This document shows, piece by piece, positions 46,782-58,900 of a stretch of 64,000 bases of DNA (position 1 is its first letter; every line of letters starts with the position of its first letter). Under the pieces are notes generated by a model, which did not search any database, was not told the origin of the DNA, and saw only the letters and a list, made by a program, of their open reading frames with translations. Where the stretch lies: assembly GCA_003116995.1 (NCBI GenBank), contig BDSL01000003.1:2356001-2420000 (forward strand), in the 5' to 3' direction. The DNA comes from Yamagishiella unicocca. Lineage: Eukaryota > Chlorophyta > Chlorophyceae > Chlamydomonadales > Volvocaceae. A program made the translations under genes and the position numbers.

Positions 46782-49700
46782 ATGCTGCGGCGGCAATGTC
46801 TAGCACGTCCAGCATTCTTTGGCTCAGCCTCCGCTTCTGCCATCAGCCTATCTGTCGCTGCCGCAGCAGCAGCCACGGTACGTCCGGGAACATCTACTCC
46901 GCCCACCGCGCCGACTGCGGCCCACACGCTCCTTGCGCGGCCGGTGGTCTCCATCAACCGTCTACCAACACCACCGGCAGCGCTGCTGGGCAGCGCAGTC
47001 GCTGGCGGTGATTCCACCGGCAGCGGCGGCGGCGTGGCACCCATCTTGGAACCATCTCGCCTGGTTTCGGCGCTCGAGAAGCTGGCGCGCGCAGGTCACA
47101 CCCCTGAGCCTCGCTGGCTCGACATGTACTTGGCGGCATGCCAGCCTGTCCTGCCCATGCTAAGCATGAGCCAGCTGGCGAGCCTTGCCCGCTCTCTCGG
47201 CCGCCTGGGCGTGGAAGTGCCTGTGCAGTGGGTGCGGGAGGTGCTGCTGGTGAGAGGGGTGACGGGGGGGCGCGCATTTGGCTGGTGAGGGGGGTGCGAG
47301 GAAAACCCGTATACGAGGCAAAACCCGGCCCTGCCCCATCCTGAGGGGGGCGCGGCCGGGGCCGCGGCCGGGGTTGTGGCTGGGCGAGGAGCGGCAGCGG
47401 CAGCTGGGGGGGACGCGGCACTAGCTTGCGCACCATTGGCAGGGCACCAGCCAGGGGGCGACGTGAAGGCGAGGCAGTGGCAGTGGGGTGTATAAAAACC
47501 GTTCTACGCAACGGGACAGGATAGTGAGGCAGTGGGGTGTATAAAAACCGTTCTACGCAACGGGACAGGATAGTGAGGCAGTGGGGTGTATAAAAACCGT
47601 TCTACGCAACGGGACAGGATAGTGAGGCAGTGGGGTGGGGCCGCCAGCCGCCGCGCAGGGTGCGGGGAGTTGTGGTTGGCATAGGGCCCCCAAGGCTGCC
47701 TGCCGGGCCGCCAGCCCGCAGCTGCCAACGCGCGGCTGGCGGCACCCTGGGGGGTGGGGAGGAAGCCCATTGGGCGAGACAGGAGGAAGAGGACACGCTG
47801 ACTGGGGGATCCCTGGCGGGCGTCACCCGGGGGAGGTTGGGGGGAATCCCGCGGGGGGAGGCGGGGAGCCCGCCTCGGGGGCGGCGGCCAGCCCGGCGCC
47901 AGGCGCACACCTCCTCGCGGCTTGGCCTCGAGCGGCAGCTGACTCCCAGGGGCACGCTGCACGCGGCTGCACCCGAGACACCCTAGGGCGTTCCGGCGGC
48001 AGACAGAGCAACAAAAACTGCAGGCAAAACTTTGGGAGAAAAGATTGTTTTTTCCTCTGGAAGAAAAGAAAAGCCGTCTTCTTGCCATCCGACGCGCGCT
48101 GTAGTACGGTATTCGTGACGCTGCGCAAGGCCGTACCGCCACACCTCGACTGCTGACGTGGCTTCCGGTCAAACCCCAACCGCGACGTCCCGGCCGCCGC
48201 AGCCGTACGGACAGCTAGAGCGCAACGGTACTAACCCCCCACCGCCGTACTGGCGCCGTACGTACGTACGCCCCTTTCCCCCGTTACTCCGCCGTTACTC
48301 CTCAGCGCCGAACGACGGGTTTCTTCTCGTACCCCCCCCCGCCGCGAGCAGCCTGCGCGCGCGTCCAGGTGTCCGAAGGCTATGCACCAGCCACACTTCC
48401 CATGTCGAGTTACCGGTTCTGTTATGTAACCCCCCCCCGCCGCCGCCGCCGCCGCCGCCGCCGCATAAACGTTTTTTATGCCACCCCCCGCCGCCCCGGT
48501 CCCGGTCCCCATGCCAACTGTGCTGACCCCGCCCCTTCCCCCGGCCGTCCCCGCCCCCACCCCGCCCGCAGGCGTCCGAGGCTGTGCTTCACTCCGCGGA
48601 CCGCCCGGGTGACGTGGCGGAGCTGCTGGCGTGGCTGGCGGCGGACGGGCGGCTGGTTCCGGAGCCGGCGTGGGTGGGGGCGGCCCTGCAGCAGGTGAGC
48701 GCGCGCTCGCGGAGGGGTGGGCGTGGAAACGTGTGTTTGACACTTGAAACGAAGGGCAACCGATGCTCGTGGAGGTGGGGGCCAGCTTGGGGGTGCGTGT
48801 ATTGACGCATGGGGCGAAGAACCCGGAGCCCTGCCGTGGATGGAAGCCGGGGAGTTGCGGTGGGAGAGGAAGCCGGCGTGCGTGGCGGGGGTTGCGAGGG
48901 AAACCGGGGTACACGACATAGGAGACGCGGAGTAGAATGTGCCGGGCATTGTGTGTGTGTATTTGGTGCGTCCAGGGGGGGTATTGGCGCCGTAGGGTGG
49001 CCGCTGATGCCGCCACGGCAGGACGCGGTGGGTGCAGCCAGATGGCTGCGGCGCGGTCAGAAGAAGCCGCGGGAGGACACAACGTGTGCTTGCTGCTGGT
49101 GGTGCCGCTGCCCCCAGCATACCGGGGTATGCTACGGACGGCTGTAGCCGCCCGCAGCTGCTTCTGGGTGAGGTGGCGTGAGAGCTGGACTGGCTGGCTG
49201 GGGCCGGGCCAGCCCGCGCAGGCCGGCAGGGGCCTGGAGGAGGCGTTGGCCGCGACCATCCGCCAGCTGTTACCTTGACCGACCGCCGCCGAACCCGGCC
49301 TCGCTGCCGGAGCCGCAGCGCACTGCCCGCGACCCCACGATAACCTCCCCCTCCCCCCCCGGCCCCACACAAGCACCATGACGCAGCCGAGTTTGTGTCG
49401 TGTCCTCCAGCACGCCGTCGACGGTCCGCGTCCACAGCTTCCCCGATAGGCAACCCAGCTTCTTCGGCATGCACACTAAACCGCGTGTCCCTGCTGGTTT
49501 CGGCCCTTCTTTTGTCCTATGTCGGGCAAACGGGTCGTCTCGCCCCCACCCATCACCACCATGACTCAGCCGCAGCCAAACACACACCACCATGATGATA
49601 CACCCGCAGCCTGCCCCCGTGGGGTCATTGGGGGCCAGTCATGGGGCTGATCCGAAATCCGAACACGCGCGTCGCTGTGTCTTTTCCTCCCTTCTAGCAC

Positions 49701-52700
49701 CGCTCATTCCCCCTAAACCCCCCACCCCACCACCACCAAGTCTCCCCTGTCGCTCCACCGGTTTATTCTCTCCCCCTCCCCCCCCCTGTGCCCCGTTGCC
49801 CCGTACGGCACGGATATGGCGCACTCCCTCCCGCCCCGAAACCGAGCCAGATCCAGATCCTCGTCATGGCGCAACGCAGCCACCTGAGCCCCAGCCACGC
49901 TGCTGACGTGGCGTGGGCTGTAGCAAGGATGGGCTACCGTCCCGCGGATCCGCTGCTGGACTGCCTGGCGGCGGCCACCCTGGGGGCGTCGTACCGCGGC
50001 GGCGGCGGCGGCGGCGGGTTGCAGGAGAGCGGGGCGGCTGCCAGAGACCCGTGGGTCGTTGCAGACGAGGTGGGCGCGCAGGGCCGGGGCGGCGGGCTGG
50101 GAGAACTAGTTTGGCGTTGTGCATGAGCGCGAGGTGGCGCCCTTTGAGGGGCACTGCGACCAGCTGTTGTAGCCGTGTAGGGGTAGAAGGGTGGGGGTCG
50201 CGGTGGATGGCAAGAGGAGAAGACGCCCGGGCGGGGGGCGGGCAGACCGGAATTATCTTTTAACCCCCTCCCCGGGGCCGGCCACCCTAGTCCGGTAGCA
50301 TGCGCGCGCGTCCACATGTCCGAAGGCTATGCACCAGCTACACTTCCATGTCGAGTTTCCGGTTCTTTTATTGTTATCCCCTCGGGCGTAAACACCGGGC
50401 CGCCGCTGCTTCGTTTTCGGCCAACCTACGCGCCACAACTGCTCCTTGGCGGCACACGATGAACACACCCATCCGCAGCCTCGCGAGGCTTGCCCGCAAC
50501 TAGGGACAATTATGGAATGTCGTACGAGGGGCGATGCCTGCAGCATGTAGCCTGCGGCCTGCACTTCCGCTTCCACACGCTTTACGCTTCACACCCACCG
50601 CCTGGCAAGCGGCGCGCGTTCCGACTCGCGCGTCATTGCCGACCGCCGGGTCTTTCTCACATGCCCGACACACGCGGCCGCACCCGCGGACGCTACACCG
50701 GCACATCCGACTTGGGTCAACATCCCACCTGCCAAGCAACACCTGCCAAGCAACACCCCGCCACCAACACACCTGCCAAGCAACACCCCGCCACCAACAC
50801 ACCTGCCAAGCAACACCCCGCCACCAACACGCCTGCCAAGCAACAACACCTAGCAAGGCCCCTCGCTGCGGAGCAGCCGCGTCGCCTTTCACCCTGTTAC
50901 TGCCTGGCAGCTGCATTCTCGCATTCGTCGCTCCACCGCGCCACCTTTCTTCCTCTACCCCCAACCGCCGTCCGATGTCGGGACCCGCAGGCCGGTGGGT
51001 CGGCGGCAGCAGCAGCAGCAGCAGGAGGAGGAGGTGGAGCAGCCGCAGCGGGGGCGGGAGCAGGGCCGGGGGGCGCGGCCCTGGCCAGCCTGCCACCCGA
51101 GCAGTTGGCAAAACTGGCGTGGGCGTTTGCGTCGTACAACTACTTCCCGTCGGATGACTGGGTCAAGGTACGGCGGGCTGGGTTGGGGTGCAGGACGGGC
51201 CGCAGCAGGGCGGCACTGGAGGCAGGGGGAAAAAAGGGGAGGCAGTTGAGCGATGGTGGTTTGGGTTTCGGAGGAGGTCGCGCCTGCGCCTGCCAGCCAT
51301 GGTAACCGTCCCACGGCTTCCATCGGGGTGTTCGCCCTGCTGGCTGGTATTGCCCTACCCTACCTCCCCCATGACCGGCACTGCTTCCCTCCTCCCCCCT
51401 CCCCCCTTCTGCCCCCTCCCCCCTCCTGCCCCCTCCCCCTCCTGCCCCTCCCCCCTCCTGCCCACCCGCCGCCCCACCCAGTTTCGAAACCCGCGCATCC
51501 TCCAACCTTGCTCGACACCCTTCTCGCGCTAGTCATGCCTCGATCAACCGGATTGTCCCCGCCCCTGCCCCGCCCTTCCCGCACCGCCCCCTCCCCCTCC
51601 CCCCTCCCCCTCCCCCTCCCCCTCCCCCCTCCCCCTCCCCCCGCCCCCGCCCCCCGCCCCCTCCCCCTCCCCCTCCCTTCCCCCGCGCCCGCGCCCGCGC
51701 ACCCGTCTGTCCTAAACGGTTTTTCTTTCGTACGCGGGTTTTCCTTTCAATCCCCCGCGTACGCCCCCGCCCCCCGTCCCCCCCCCCCGTTTCTTTTCTT
51801 GTACCCCTCCCCCCTCAGGCCTACTGGCTGGAGGGCATCTGGCTCCGCGGGCTCAGCCCCGAAGGCGCCACCGCAGTGTTGTGGAGCCTGGGGTGCATGC
51901 AGCTGCCGGTGGAGGGGCTGTGGAGGCAAAACTACTTCCTCATGGTGCGTGCTGGCGGGCCTCACACGGGAGCAGGGGGGGTTACAATTATAAAAGAACC
52001 GGTAACGCGACTGGGGAAATGTAGCGTGTGCATAGCCTTCGGACACCGGGAGCGGGGGGGGGGGCTTGGAAGGTGTGGTGCCGTGCAGGGGCGAGGTGGA
52101 GAGCGGGCAGCAGCCGACTCTGGCCTCCTCGCGCCCAGTCCAGGGAGGCTCGACCCCTACACCTCGCGTGTCCTGGACGTGACGGGCTCGTCGCGGCTCG
52201 GCCTCGTCGCTGTTCCCCCCAGCCTGAAGGGCAGCCTCCCCACCTCCCCCTCCCTCCTGATGAGGGCGACCCACGGGTCGGGGAACCTCCCTTCCTGCGT
52301 CGTACCATTGTACGGACGTTCAACCGTGTGCTCTTGCTCCACAGACCGCTGGGCGGCTGGGTGAGGTGCAGCCGGAGGGGCTGGTTAACGGGCTGTGGGC
52401 CCTCGCGGCGTGCTGGGAGCTGGAGCGCGTGTCGGCCAGGACGCGGTCGGCGCCCGGGGTGGCGGCCACTGCTGCACCGGCGGGGCCCAGTTCGGATCCG
52501 CTGCGCGCACAAGAGCCGGGTGAAGACGCAGCGGCGGCGGCGGCGGCGGCGCAGGAGGAGGCGGCGCAGCGGCTCGAGTACGACAGCGTTGCGGCGCAAA
52601 TGGAGCGGCAGCTGCAGTCCCTGGCGCGGCTCGGCGGCGGCGGCGGCTCGGAGCAGCAGCGGCAGGCGATCGCGCAGTTGCAGGCGGCGCTGGAGCGGCG

Positions 52701-53388
52701 GGTGGCGCAGCACGGGGGGCCGCGGGGGCCGGCTGGCGGCGGCGGCGGCGGTGGCGGAGGGGTTAGCAGCCCGCGCGGCGGCGGCGGCGGCGCCGTGGCG
52801 GGGCCGTGGCTGCCGGAAGCGTGGGCGGCGGAATGGTACGGCGCGACGCTGCCGTACTTGGACCAGCTGGACAAGGCGCTCCTGGTCAAGGCGCTGTGGG
52901 CGGTGGCCTACCTGGAGCTGCGGCCCCCGGCGGCCTGGCTGCGGCGCCTGCTGGCGGCGGCGCAGGCGCTGCTGGCGGCGGGGGCGATGGACTCCCTGGA
53001 GCTACTGTACGCCAGCCGCAGCGCGGACACAATGCTGGCGCGGCGGGGCGCGGCGGCGCTCCGCGCCGCCGCAGCGGCGCCGCCGGCGGCGCCGGCGGGG
53101 CCGGCGTACGAGGTCCTTCTGCAGCAGCAGCAGGAGGAGGCCGCGGAGGAGGAGGAGGAGGCTTGCGAGGCGCTTGCGCGCTTTGCTGGGGAGAGCTTCG
53201 GCGCGCTGAGCCGGCAGCAGCTGCCCAGCTCCTGGCGGCGCCTCAACCCGCGCTTCCCGCCGTACGGGCAGCCCAAGCCGGGCGCGGCGGAGGCGAATGC
53301 GGGGGACCGCGGCGGCGGCGGCGGCGGCGAGCGCAGTTTGGTGGGTCCGGTGGTCCCGGGTGCTGGGCTGCTGCGGCCGTTTAGGTAG
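46782..53388 (+). CDS. OPR-like (octotricopeptide-type) helical-repeat protein, probably organelle-targeted
   Basis: Six exons: 46782-47249, 48572-48694, 49857-50069, 50991-51167, 51819-51944 and 52345-53388. All junctions are phase 0 and the product is 716 aa. The N terminus (MLRRQCLARPAFFGSASASA) is basic and Ser/Ala-rich with no early acidic residues, like a mitochondrial or plastid transit peptide. The rest holds degenerate alpha-helical repeats with W and LA/WALA signatures: SQLASLARSLGRLG, VAELLAWLAADG, ADVAWAVARMGYRP, EQLAKLAWAFASYNYFP, ATAVLWSLGCMQLP, GLVNGLWALAACWELE and LLVKALWAVAYLELRP. Chlamydomonas OPR proteins bind specific organelle RNAs and control their stability or translation; that role here is inference. 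The C-terminal exon has Gly and Ala tracts and no RAP domain that I can see. A further exon between 48695 and 49856 cannot be excluded. Confidence 0.7.
47474..47637. repeat. 49-bp minisatellite in intron 1 of the OPR-like gene
   Basis: About three copies of a 49-bp unit containing tataaaaaccgttctacgca start at 47491, 47540 and 47589. A single inverted relative (gttgcgtaaaacggttttta) is in a P450 intron at 56198-56217. Confidence 0.85.
48355..48430 (+). repeat. Intronic dispersed element, copy 1
   Basis: It contains gtgtccgaaggctatgcacc and then a run ending ttaccggttctgttatgtaa before a C tract. Related copies are at 50306-50375 (same orientation) and 51980-52050 (inverted), all in introns of the OPR-like gene. 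Confidence 0.65.
50306..50375 (+). repeat. Intronic dispersed element, copy 2
   Basis: It contains atgtccgaaggctatgcacc and a tail ttccggttcttttattgtta. It lies in intron 3 of the OPR-like gene. Confidence 0.65.
50729..50846. repeat. 30-bp minisatellite in intron 3 of the OPR-like gene
   Basis: About three and a half copies of a unit made of acctgccaagcaacacc plus ccgccaccaacac lie within the intron 50070-50990. Confidence 0.85.
51540..51680. repeat. Polypyrimidine (CCCTCC/CCCCTC) tract in intron 4 of the OPR-like gene
   Basis: This is a nearly uninterrupted C/T strand made of ccctcc and cccctc runs. The complementary strand is purine-only and G-rich and could form triplex or G-quadruplex structures. 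Confidence 0.8.
51980..52050 (-). repeat. Intronic dispersed element, copy 3 (inverted)
   Basis: The reverse complement contains gtgtccgaaggctatgcaca and ttaccggttcttttataatt. It lies in intron 5 of the OPR-like gene. Confidence 0.65.
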
Positions 53389-55160
53389 CGAGTGAGTGGC
53401 TCCGGGTGGTGAGGGGGGAGGGATCGTGTAACCCAGATGGAGTAACAGCACACGGGAGATTTGCCGGGCGGTGCACGGTGGATGACCGAAGAGCGCCGAA
53501 GCCCATAACCAACTTACCGTTAGTCACGTGGAGAGGGGAGGCCAGGTAGTGCGTGCGGTAGTGCTGGTGAGCTTGCAGTTGCGGTTGCGGTTGTGGTTGT
53601 GGACGTGGGCGTGGTTGTTGGGAAGGGGGGCTGGCTTGCAGCTGCTGCTTGGAGGCAGGGGGATGTGGCGTGCGGAAAAGGGTGTGCCTCGCGGCGGCGG
53701 CTGCCGCGGCAGCTGGCTGGCCGGGTTGCCTCCCCTGGAGTGGCGGTGTTTGTTCTGATGACGCGAGGTGGGGGGAATGACGCGAGGGAGATGGGGTTGG
53801 AGAGGCGGAGAGAGCAGTGCAAGATCTGCTTGCGCGAGGGACCTTGGCATGTAGAGCCGGCCAGGGAAGGCTTTTGAGGCGGATCGACGGCCTCGGACAC
53901 CCGTGCAATGGCGTCGTGCTACAGCGAGCTGCCATACCTGTGGACAGAAAGCTGCCGTACAAGTGTAGTTCCTGGGACCGCATTAGAAACTGCGTTTGTA
54001 ACAACAGCCCAACTCTCGGTGGTGTCACCTGGGATCCGATGAAAAGGAAACGTTGTGATACTCAGTCAGCCTCCGGACGAGCGCGGGTGAGGGGGGCGGA
54101 GGCTGCGTCAGCGAGCTGTCACGGGATAGATTACCCTGATTACATAGCACGACAACGTTGCTCTGGTCCAGCTGGATCCATGGCGTTCGTTGCGTCCAAA
54201 AGGCACTTACAGACTTACTCATACACGGCATTCAGATCCGGGCAAACCGTTGCCGCGACGCCAACGCAACACACGCCGTACGAGTACGGCTAGCGGCCCC
54301 AGCTCGGCCTTGCCGTCACCCCCCCCGGCCCCAGCGCTGTCAGCCGACCGTCCGGGCAGCGCAGCCGCCAAGTCCCATTCCTCAGCTGCGCACAGGTTTC
54401 CAGGACGGAGACCTGACAGCTGGCAGCGTTTCAACGACGCTCCAGTCCGCTCCACTGCACTCCACTGCACTTCACTGCACTCCACTGCACTCCACTGCAC
54501 CCCACATCCCCACTCCGCCCTTAGTTACGGGTGAAGCTCGTGTCGACGAAACCCACTGCCCGCGCCCCGGCGTGCGCGCCTTAACCACCAACCTCCAACG
54601 ACACAACGACTGAAGGGCACGGCTCCAACCACCCCTGGCTTCAACCCCGGGTGTCCCGCCAACCAGATCAGCCGGCCAGACCCACGACCTCCCCACCAAT
54701 AGTCTCAGTACCAATCCACGGATACGGTTCCTCTTTTCTTACTCACCGATGCCCTAAACTGCTCACGTACGACCAATAATGGGTGGGGGGGAACACGGTA
54801 TACAGATCACGGGCAAGCGCTCTCGTCCAGCCTGCCGCACTAGCACTCTTGAAAAAGAGAAATTGTGGCAAGCTTGGCATCCTCTGCACCTTTCCGTCAC
54901 CACCATCATCATCACGCATGCCTGCCTGCCAGCCAGCCTGACCACGCGAGGGCCCCAGGAGTCCCACCGGCGACGCGGGTCCCGGCCCCCGAAGGAGGGG
55001 GGTAAGAGGGCCCCGGCCCCCCGGGTCCCCCGCCCCCTCCGACGGGGGTTACAAAAACCCAACCCCCCCCCCAGGGGGGGGCCGTAAGGTCCCGCCTCCC
55101 TCCCCCTTTACCTCGGTTTGTCGGCCGTGGATTCGCGGATTCTCTTATCACCACCCCCCT
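53389..55160. other. Intergenic between OPR-like and P450 genes (convergent 3' ends)
   Basis: No gene is recognised. The ORFs, including 215 codons on the minus strand ending at 53381, have only biased composition. A ctccactgca decamer is repeated about five times at 54447-54500. The region 55010-55110 is very G/C-rich in homopolymer runs. The 3' UTRs of both neighbours must lie here. Confidence 0.45.
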
Positions 55161-55886
55161 TTACCCGCGCACCCGCTCGTGTACCGTGAGCCACACCCCG
55201 TCTGCTGGGCCGAAGCTGAGGCCGGTCCTGGTGGGCAGCGGCACGACCTGCTTGGGATGCAGCCTGAGCGTGAAGCGCCGGAACAGCGCCAGCAGCGTGG
55301 CCTTGGCCATCTGCAGCCGGGAAGCCAGGGCGGGGGCCGGTAGCAGGCGGGCTTCAGGCGTCAGGCCGGCAGGTATCAGGCGGGCAGCCAGGCGGGCATC
55401 AGGCGTCAGGCCGGCAGGTATCAGGCGGGCAGCCAGGCGGGCATCAGGCGTCAGGCCGGCAGGTATCAGGCGGGCAGCCAGGCGGGCATCAGGCGTCAGG
55501 CCGGCAGGTATCAGGCGGGCAGCCAGGCGGGCATCAGGCGTCAGGCCGGCAGGTATCAGGCGGGCAGCCAGGCGGGCATCAGGCGTCAGGCCGGCAGGTA
55601 TCAGGCGGGCAGCCAGGCGGGCATCAGGCGGGCGCGCAGCGGGGGAATGGCGGGGGTGGGGGGTGAAGGGGGGGATTGCGGAGGGCGCGCAAGCTGCGGG
55701 GGGGGGGCCGGGGAGGAGGTCCGGGACCATCCGATGCGACAGGGCAGAGGCGCGGGGGGGTGCAAAGAAAACCCGTGTACAGCGGGGTGGGGTGGGGAGA
55801 TGGGGAGGTGGGGGAGGAGGGGGACGAAGGGCGTGCTGGAGTGTCGGCTGGGCCTCGCGCGTCAGCAGCGGGTTGTCCGCTGGAGG

Positions 55887-55920
<34 letters not shown>

Positions 55921-58900
55921 ATTCCGGCCATCGCTCCAACCCAAGCGCACCTGACTCCCTGCCCCTCGCCTGCCCCTCCCTCCTCCCCGCCATACGCACT
56001 CGCGTCCCCTCGTGTCGGACCACGGGGTTTCTCTCGCGGCCCCCACCCCCCTTTCCCCACAAACCCTAAAAACCCCCCTTTCCCCACAAACCCTAAAAAC
56101 CCCCCTTTCCCCCGACACACCCCCCCCTTTCCCCCGACACCCCCCCCCTTTCCCCACAAACTTGGTGTCCGACGACCATGCGCCAACTCTCCTGTCTCGT
56201 TGCGTAAAACGGTTTTTATACACCCCCCTTTCCCCCGACACGCCCCCACCCCACCCCACCCCGCCTCCTCCCGCACCATCATGACCAGCTTGTGTCCCAC
56301 ACACATGCGCGCCCCCATTCCGAACGGCGCCCAAGTGGCTGGGAGCACCGGGTCCACCAAGCCGTCCGCCTTGGGCAGGAAGCGCTCGGGCTTGAAGAGC
56401 TCGGGCTCCGGCCAGTAGGCGGCGTCGTGGTGGATGGCGTGTGTGGCCAGGGCTACCATGGTACCCCTGCGGGCAGCGGGGGAGCAACAGCGGGCAGGTT
56501 GCAAAGCAGAACCGTTTATCGTTTACTCGACATGAGCAACAGCGGGGGGGAGGGGGGGGCGACCAAGAAAACACTGTGTATGAATGAAACAGCGGGGGAG
56601 GGGGAGGGTTCGAGGGAAACCCGTGGATGTCCGAAAAAATCGTTTAAAACAGAAGTTTTGAGATGCATGCGGGAGAACTGGGTTGGGGAGGGGGAGGGGA
56701 TGCAGGAAGGAAACGGGGATGGGCGGGTGGGCGAGGAGACCCGGTTACACGACATCGTGTGTCGTATACTACGTGTCGTACTACTACTCGCCCGGGCGTC
56801 ACCCTGCGCCCTCCCCCCCCTTGCCGAGCTGCCCCGTGTTCGTGTGTCGTACGGTTTGTCGTACTACTCGCCTGGGCACCACCCTGCCCGCACCCAGGTC
56901 CACGTCCGCCTTGGCTTCCCGAGCCAGGAAGGTGCCGCCCGGGTAGAGCCGCAGAGCCTCCTTGATAACCGCCTCAGCGTACGGCATCTGCGCGTACGGC
57001 ATCGCCACGAGGGCCGACGGTTACCGTTGCGGCAGGGGCAGACGACGGAGGGGCGAGGGGCACAGCAACCGAAATCGGTTAACCGACATTACGAGGCGTG
57101 GTGGCACTGTTGGAGGTGGTGGGCGTGTTAGGCACGGGCGGAGCATGGGGGTGCAGGGGCCGCGATGGTTTAGCGCGGGACGTTCGGCCCATGAGCCACT
57201 GGCATTGCACACTTACAACACACACTAACACTTCACACTACCAATACCAATACCCACTAACGACACTCCTAACAGTACACCCTAACAACACAAAATAAAC
57301 AATACGCAATAACAGTAACCCTACCCCACCCTGCCACACCCGCCCCTACGAGACACACACCCTCACACACACACGCACACACACACACCCTCTGGCGAGT
57401 TCAAACGATTTCGGGGTTTCGCTTCTTATAGCCGTACAACACAACCCACCTCTGCCAGCAGCTCCGGCGAGGGCTCCCTGCCTCCCAGCCCATCCACCTC
57501 CTCTACCAGCCGCTGCTGCACCTCGGGGTGGCTGGCCAGCAGGAACAACGTCACAGCGGTACCGGCGCTGGTGGTTTCGAAGCCGCCCAGGATGAAGGTG
57601 AAGCTCTGCGCGATCACCTGTCGCACACCGCCGGACGGCGGTTGGTGGTTGGCGGTTGAGGGAGGGGAGGCGCCACGGCAGGAGGTGTCACGTGGGGGGG
57701 TGGCGGTGGGGGGTGGGGGCGGGCGGGGGTTAGCGTTGAAACCGAGGAGTGACACGGCAGGTGGGGGGGAGGGAGTGAAAAAGCAGGGGTCGTGAGTAGG
57801 TGGCAGTGGGTTTCGAGGGGCCTCGGGGTGTGTGTATGTTTTAAGTATGCTGAGCTGAGCTGTGTGTATGTGTGTGTGTGTGTGTGTGTGTCGGGGGGCG
57901 CTTTGTTACAGCCACCCCAGAGAGCCAGCCCTTGTACGGCCGCGCCTCTCGTTTCTTCCCCTAGCTACAGCCCACAGGCCGCAGCTCCTCCACTCAGTTA
58001 TCCGGCCTCGTGTGTGAGTCGGACCACGGGCTTCACCTTACCCCCTCTCACCCCCCACCCCACAGGGCGGCGCCCAGGCCTACACATCACCCACCCGGCA
58101 GCTCCTCCAGCTCGCTCAGCCCCCCCCCCACCGGGTGTTCCAAATCCTCCCCTTGCTAGTGTTTCAACCCCTCCTTCTCCTACGTCTCGTACACGGGTCT
58201 CCTCGCCAGCTCACCTCCAGCTCTCCCACCCCAACCCACCTCCAGCTCTCCCAGCCCCCTGCCCCACCCCACCCCGCCCCACCTCCAGCTCGCTCAGGCG
58301 GTCCTTCTCGCTGGCCCCCTTGCGTCCCTCCATCATCGCCGCCATGAAGCTCGAGGCGCTGATGCCCCGCCCCACCTCCTCGAATGAGCCGGCGCCCCCG
58401 GCAGCCCCCCTGGACCGCCACTGCTCCAGCAGCAGCCGGCTGATGGCAACCACCTTGGCGCGCCCGCGCATCGCCCGCCGCTGGTTGGCGTCGGGTAGGC
58501 GATGCGCCAGCCAGCGGATCGCGGGTGCCAGATTAGGAAACATCAGCTGCGGGGTGTGTTTTTGTTTGGTGTTTTTTGGGAGGGAAGGGGGGGAGGAGGG
58601 GAGAGGGGGGGAGTTTAGGCGGGGGGGGGGGGTTGCCAAGTGGGGTATGGGGTGGTAGCTGCGGGGCCGGGGGCGGGGGTAGGCAGGAGGGCGGGAGGAA
58701 GGCCGCCGACGGCTGCAAGACGCGGCTTCGAGATAATGGAAGAGGGGGTGAAAGGTTTACGGTACCGGTAAGCGCTCAACGCGGCAGTGTTCAAATCCGC
58801 AAATCCGCGCTTGTGGCGCGACAAATTATGGGCATTCTCGCGCGTAGCCGATGGATTGAAGACGGCTCGAAAGCGGGGAAGGCAGAGCCGGGTACTGCAA

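Noticed and set aside
53381..54028. 215-codon minus-strand ORF after the OPR-like gene
   Set aside because: It is low-complexity Pro/Gln/Ala and partly overlaps the OPR 3' end; no recognisable domain or splice context.
56060..56110. Interstitial telomere-like repeats (CCCTAAAA, complement of TTTTAGGG)
   Set aside because: There are only two single units within a 26-bp C-rich duplication, so this is not a telomeric tract.
58780..58830. Possible tRNA B box (gttcaaatcc)
   Set aside because: No cloverleaf or matching A box could be built around it.
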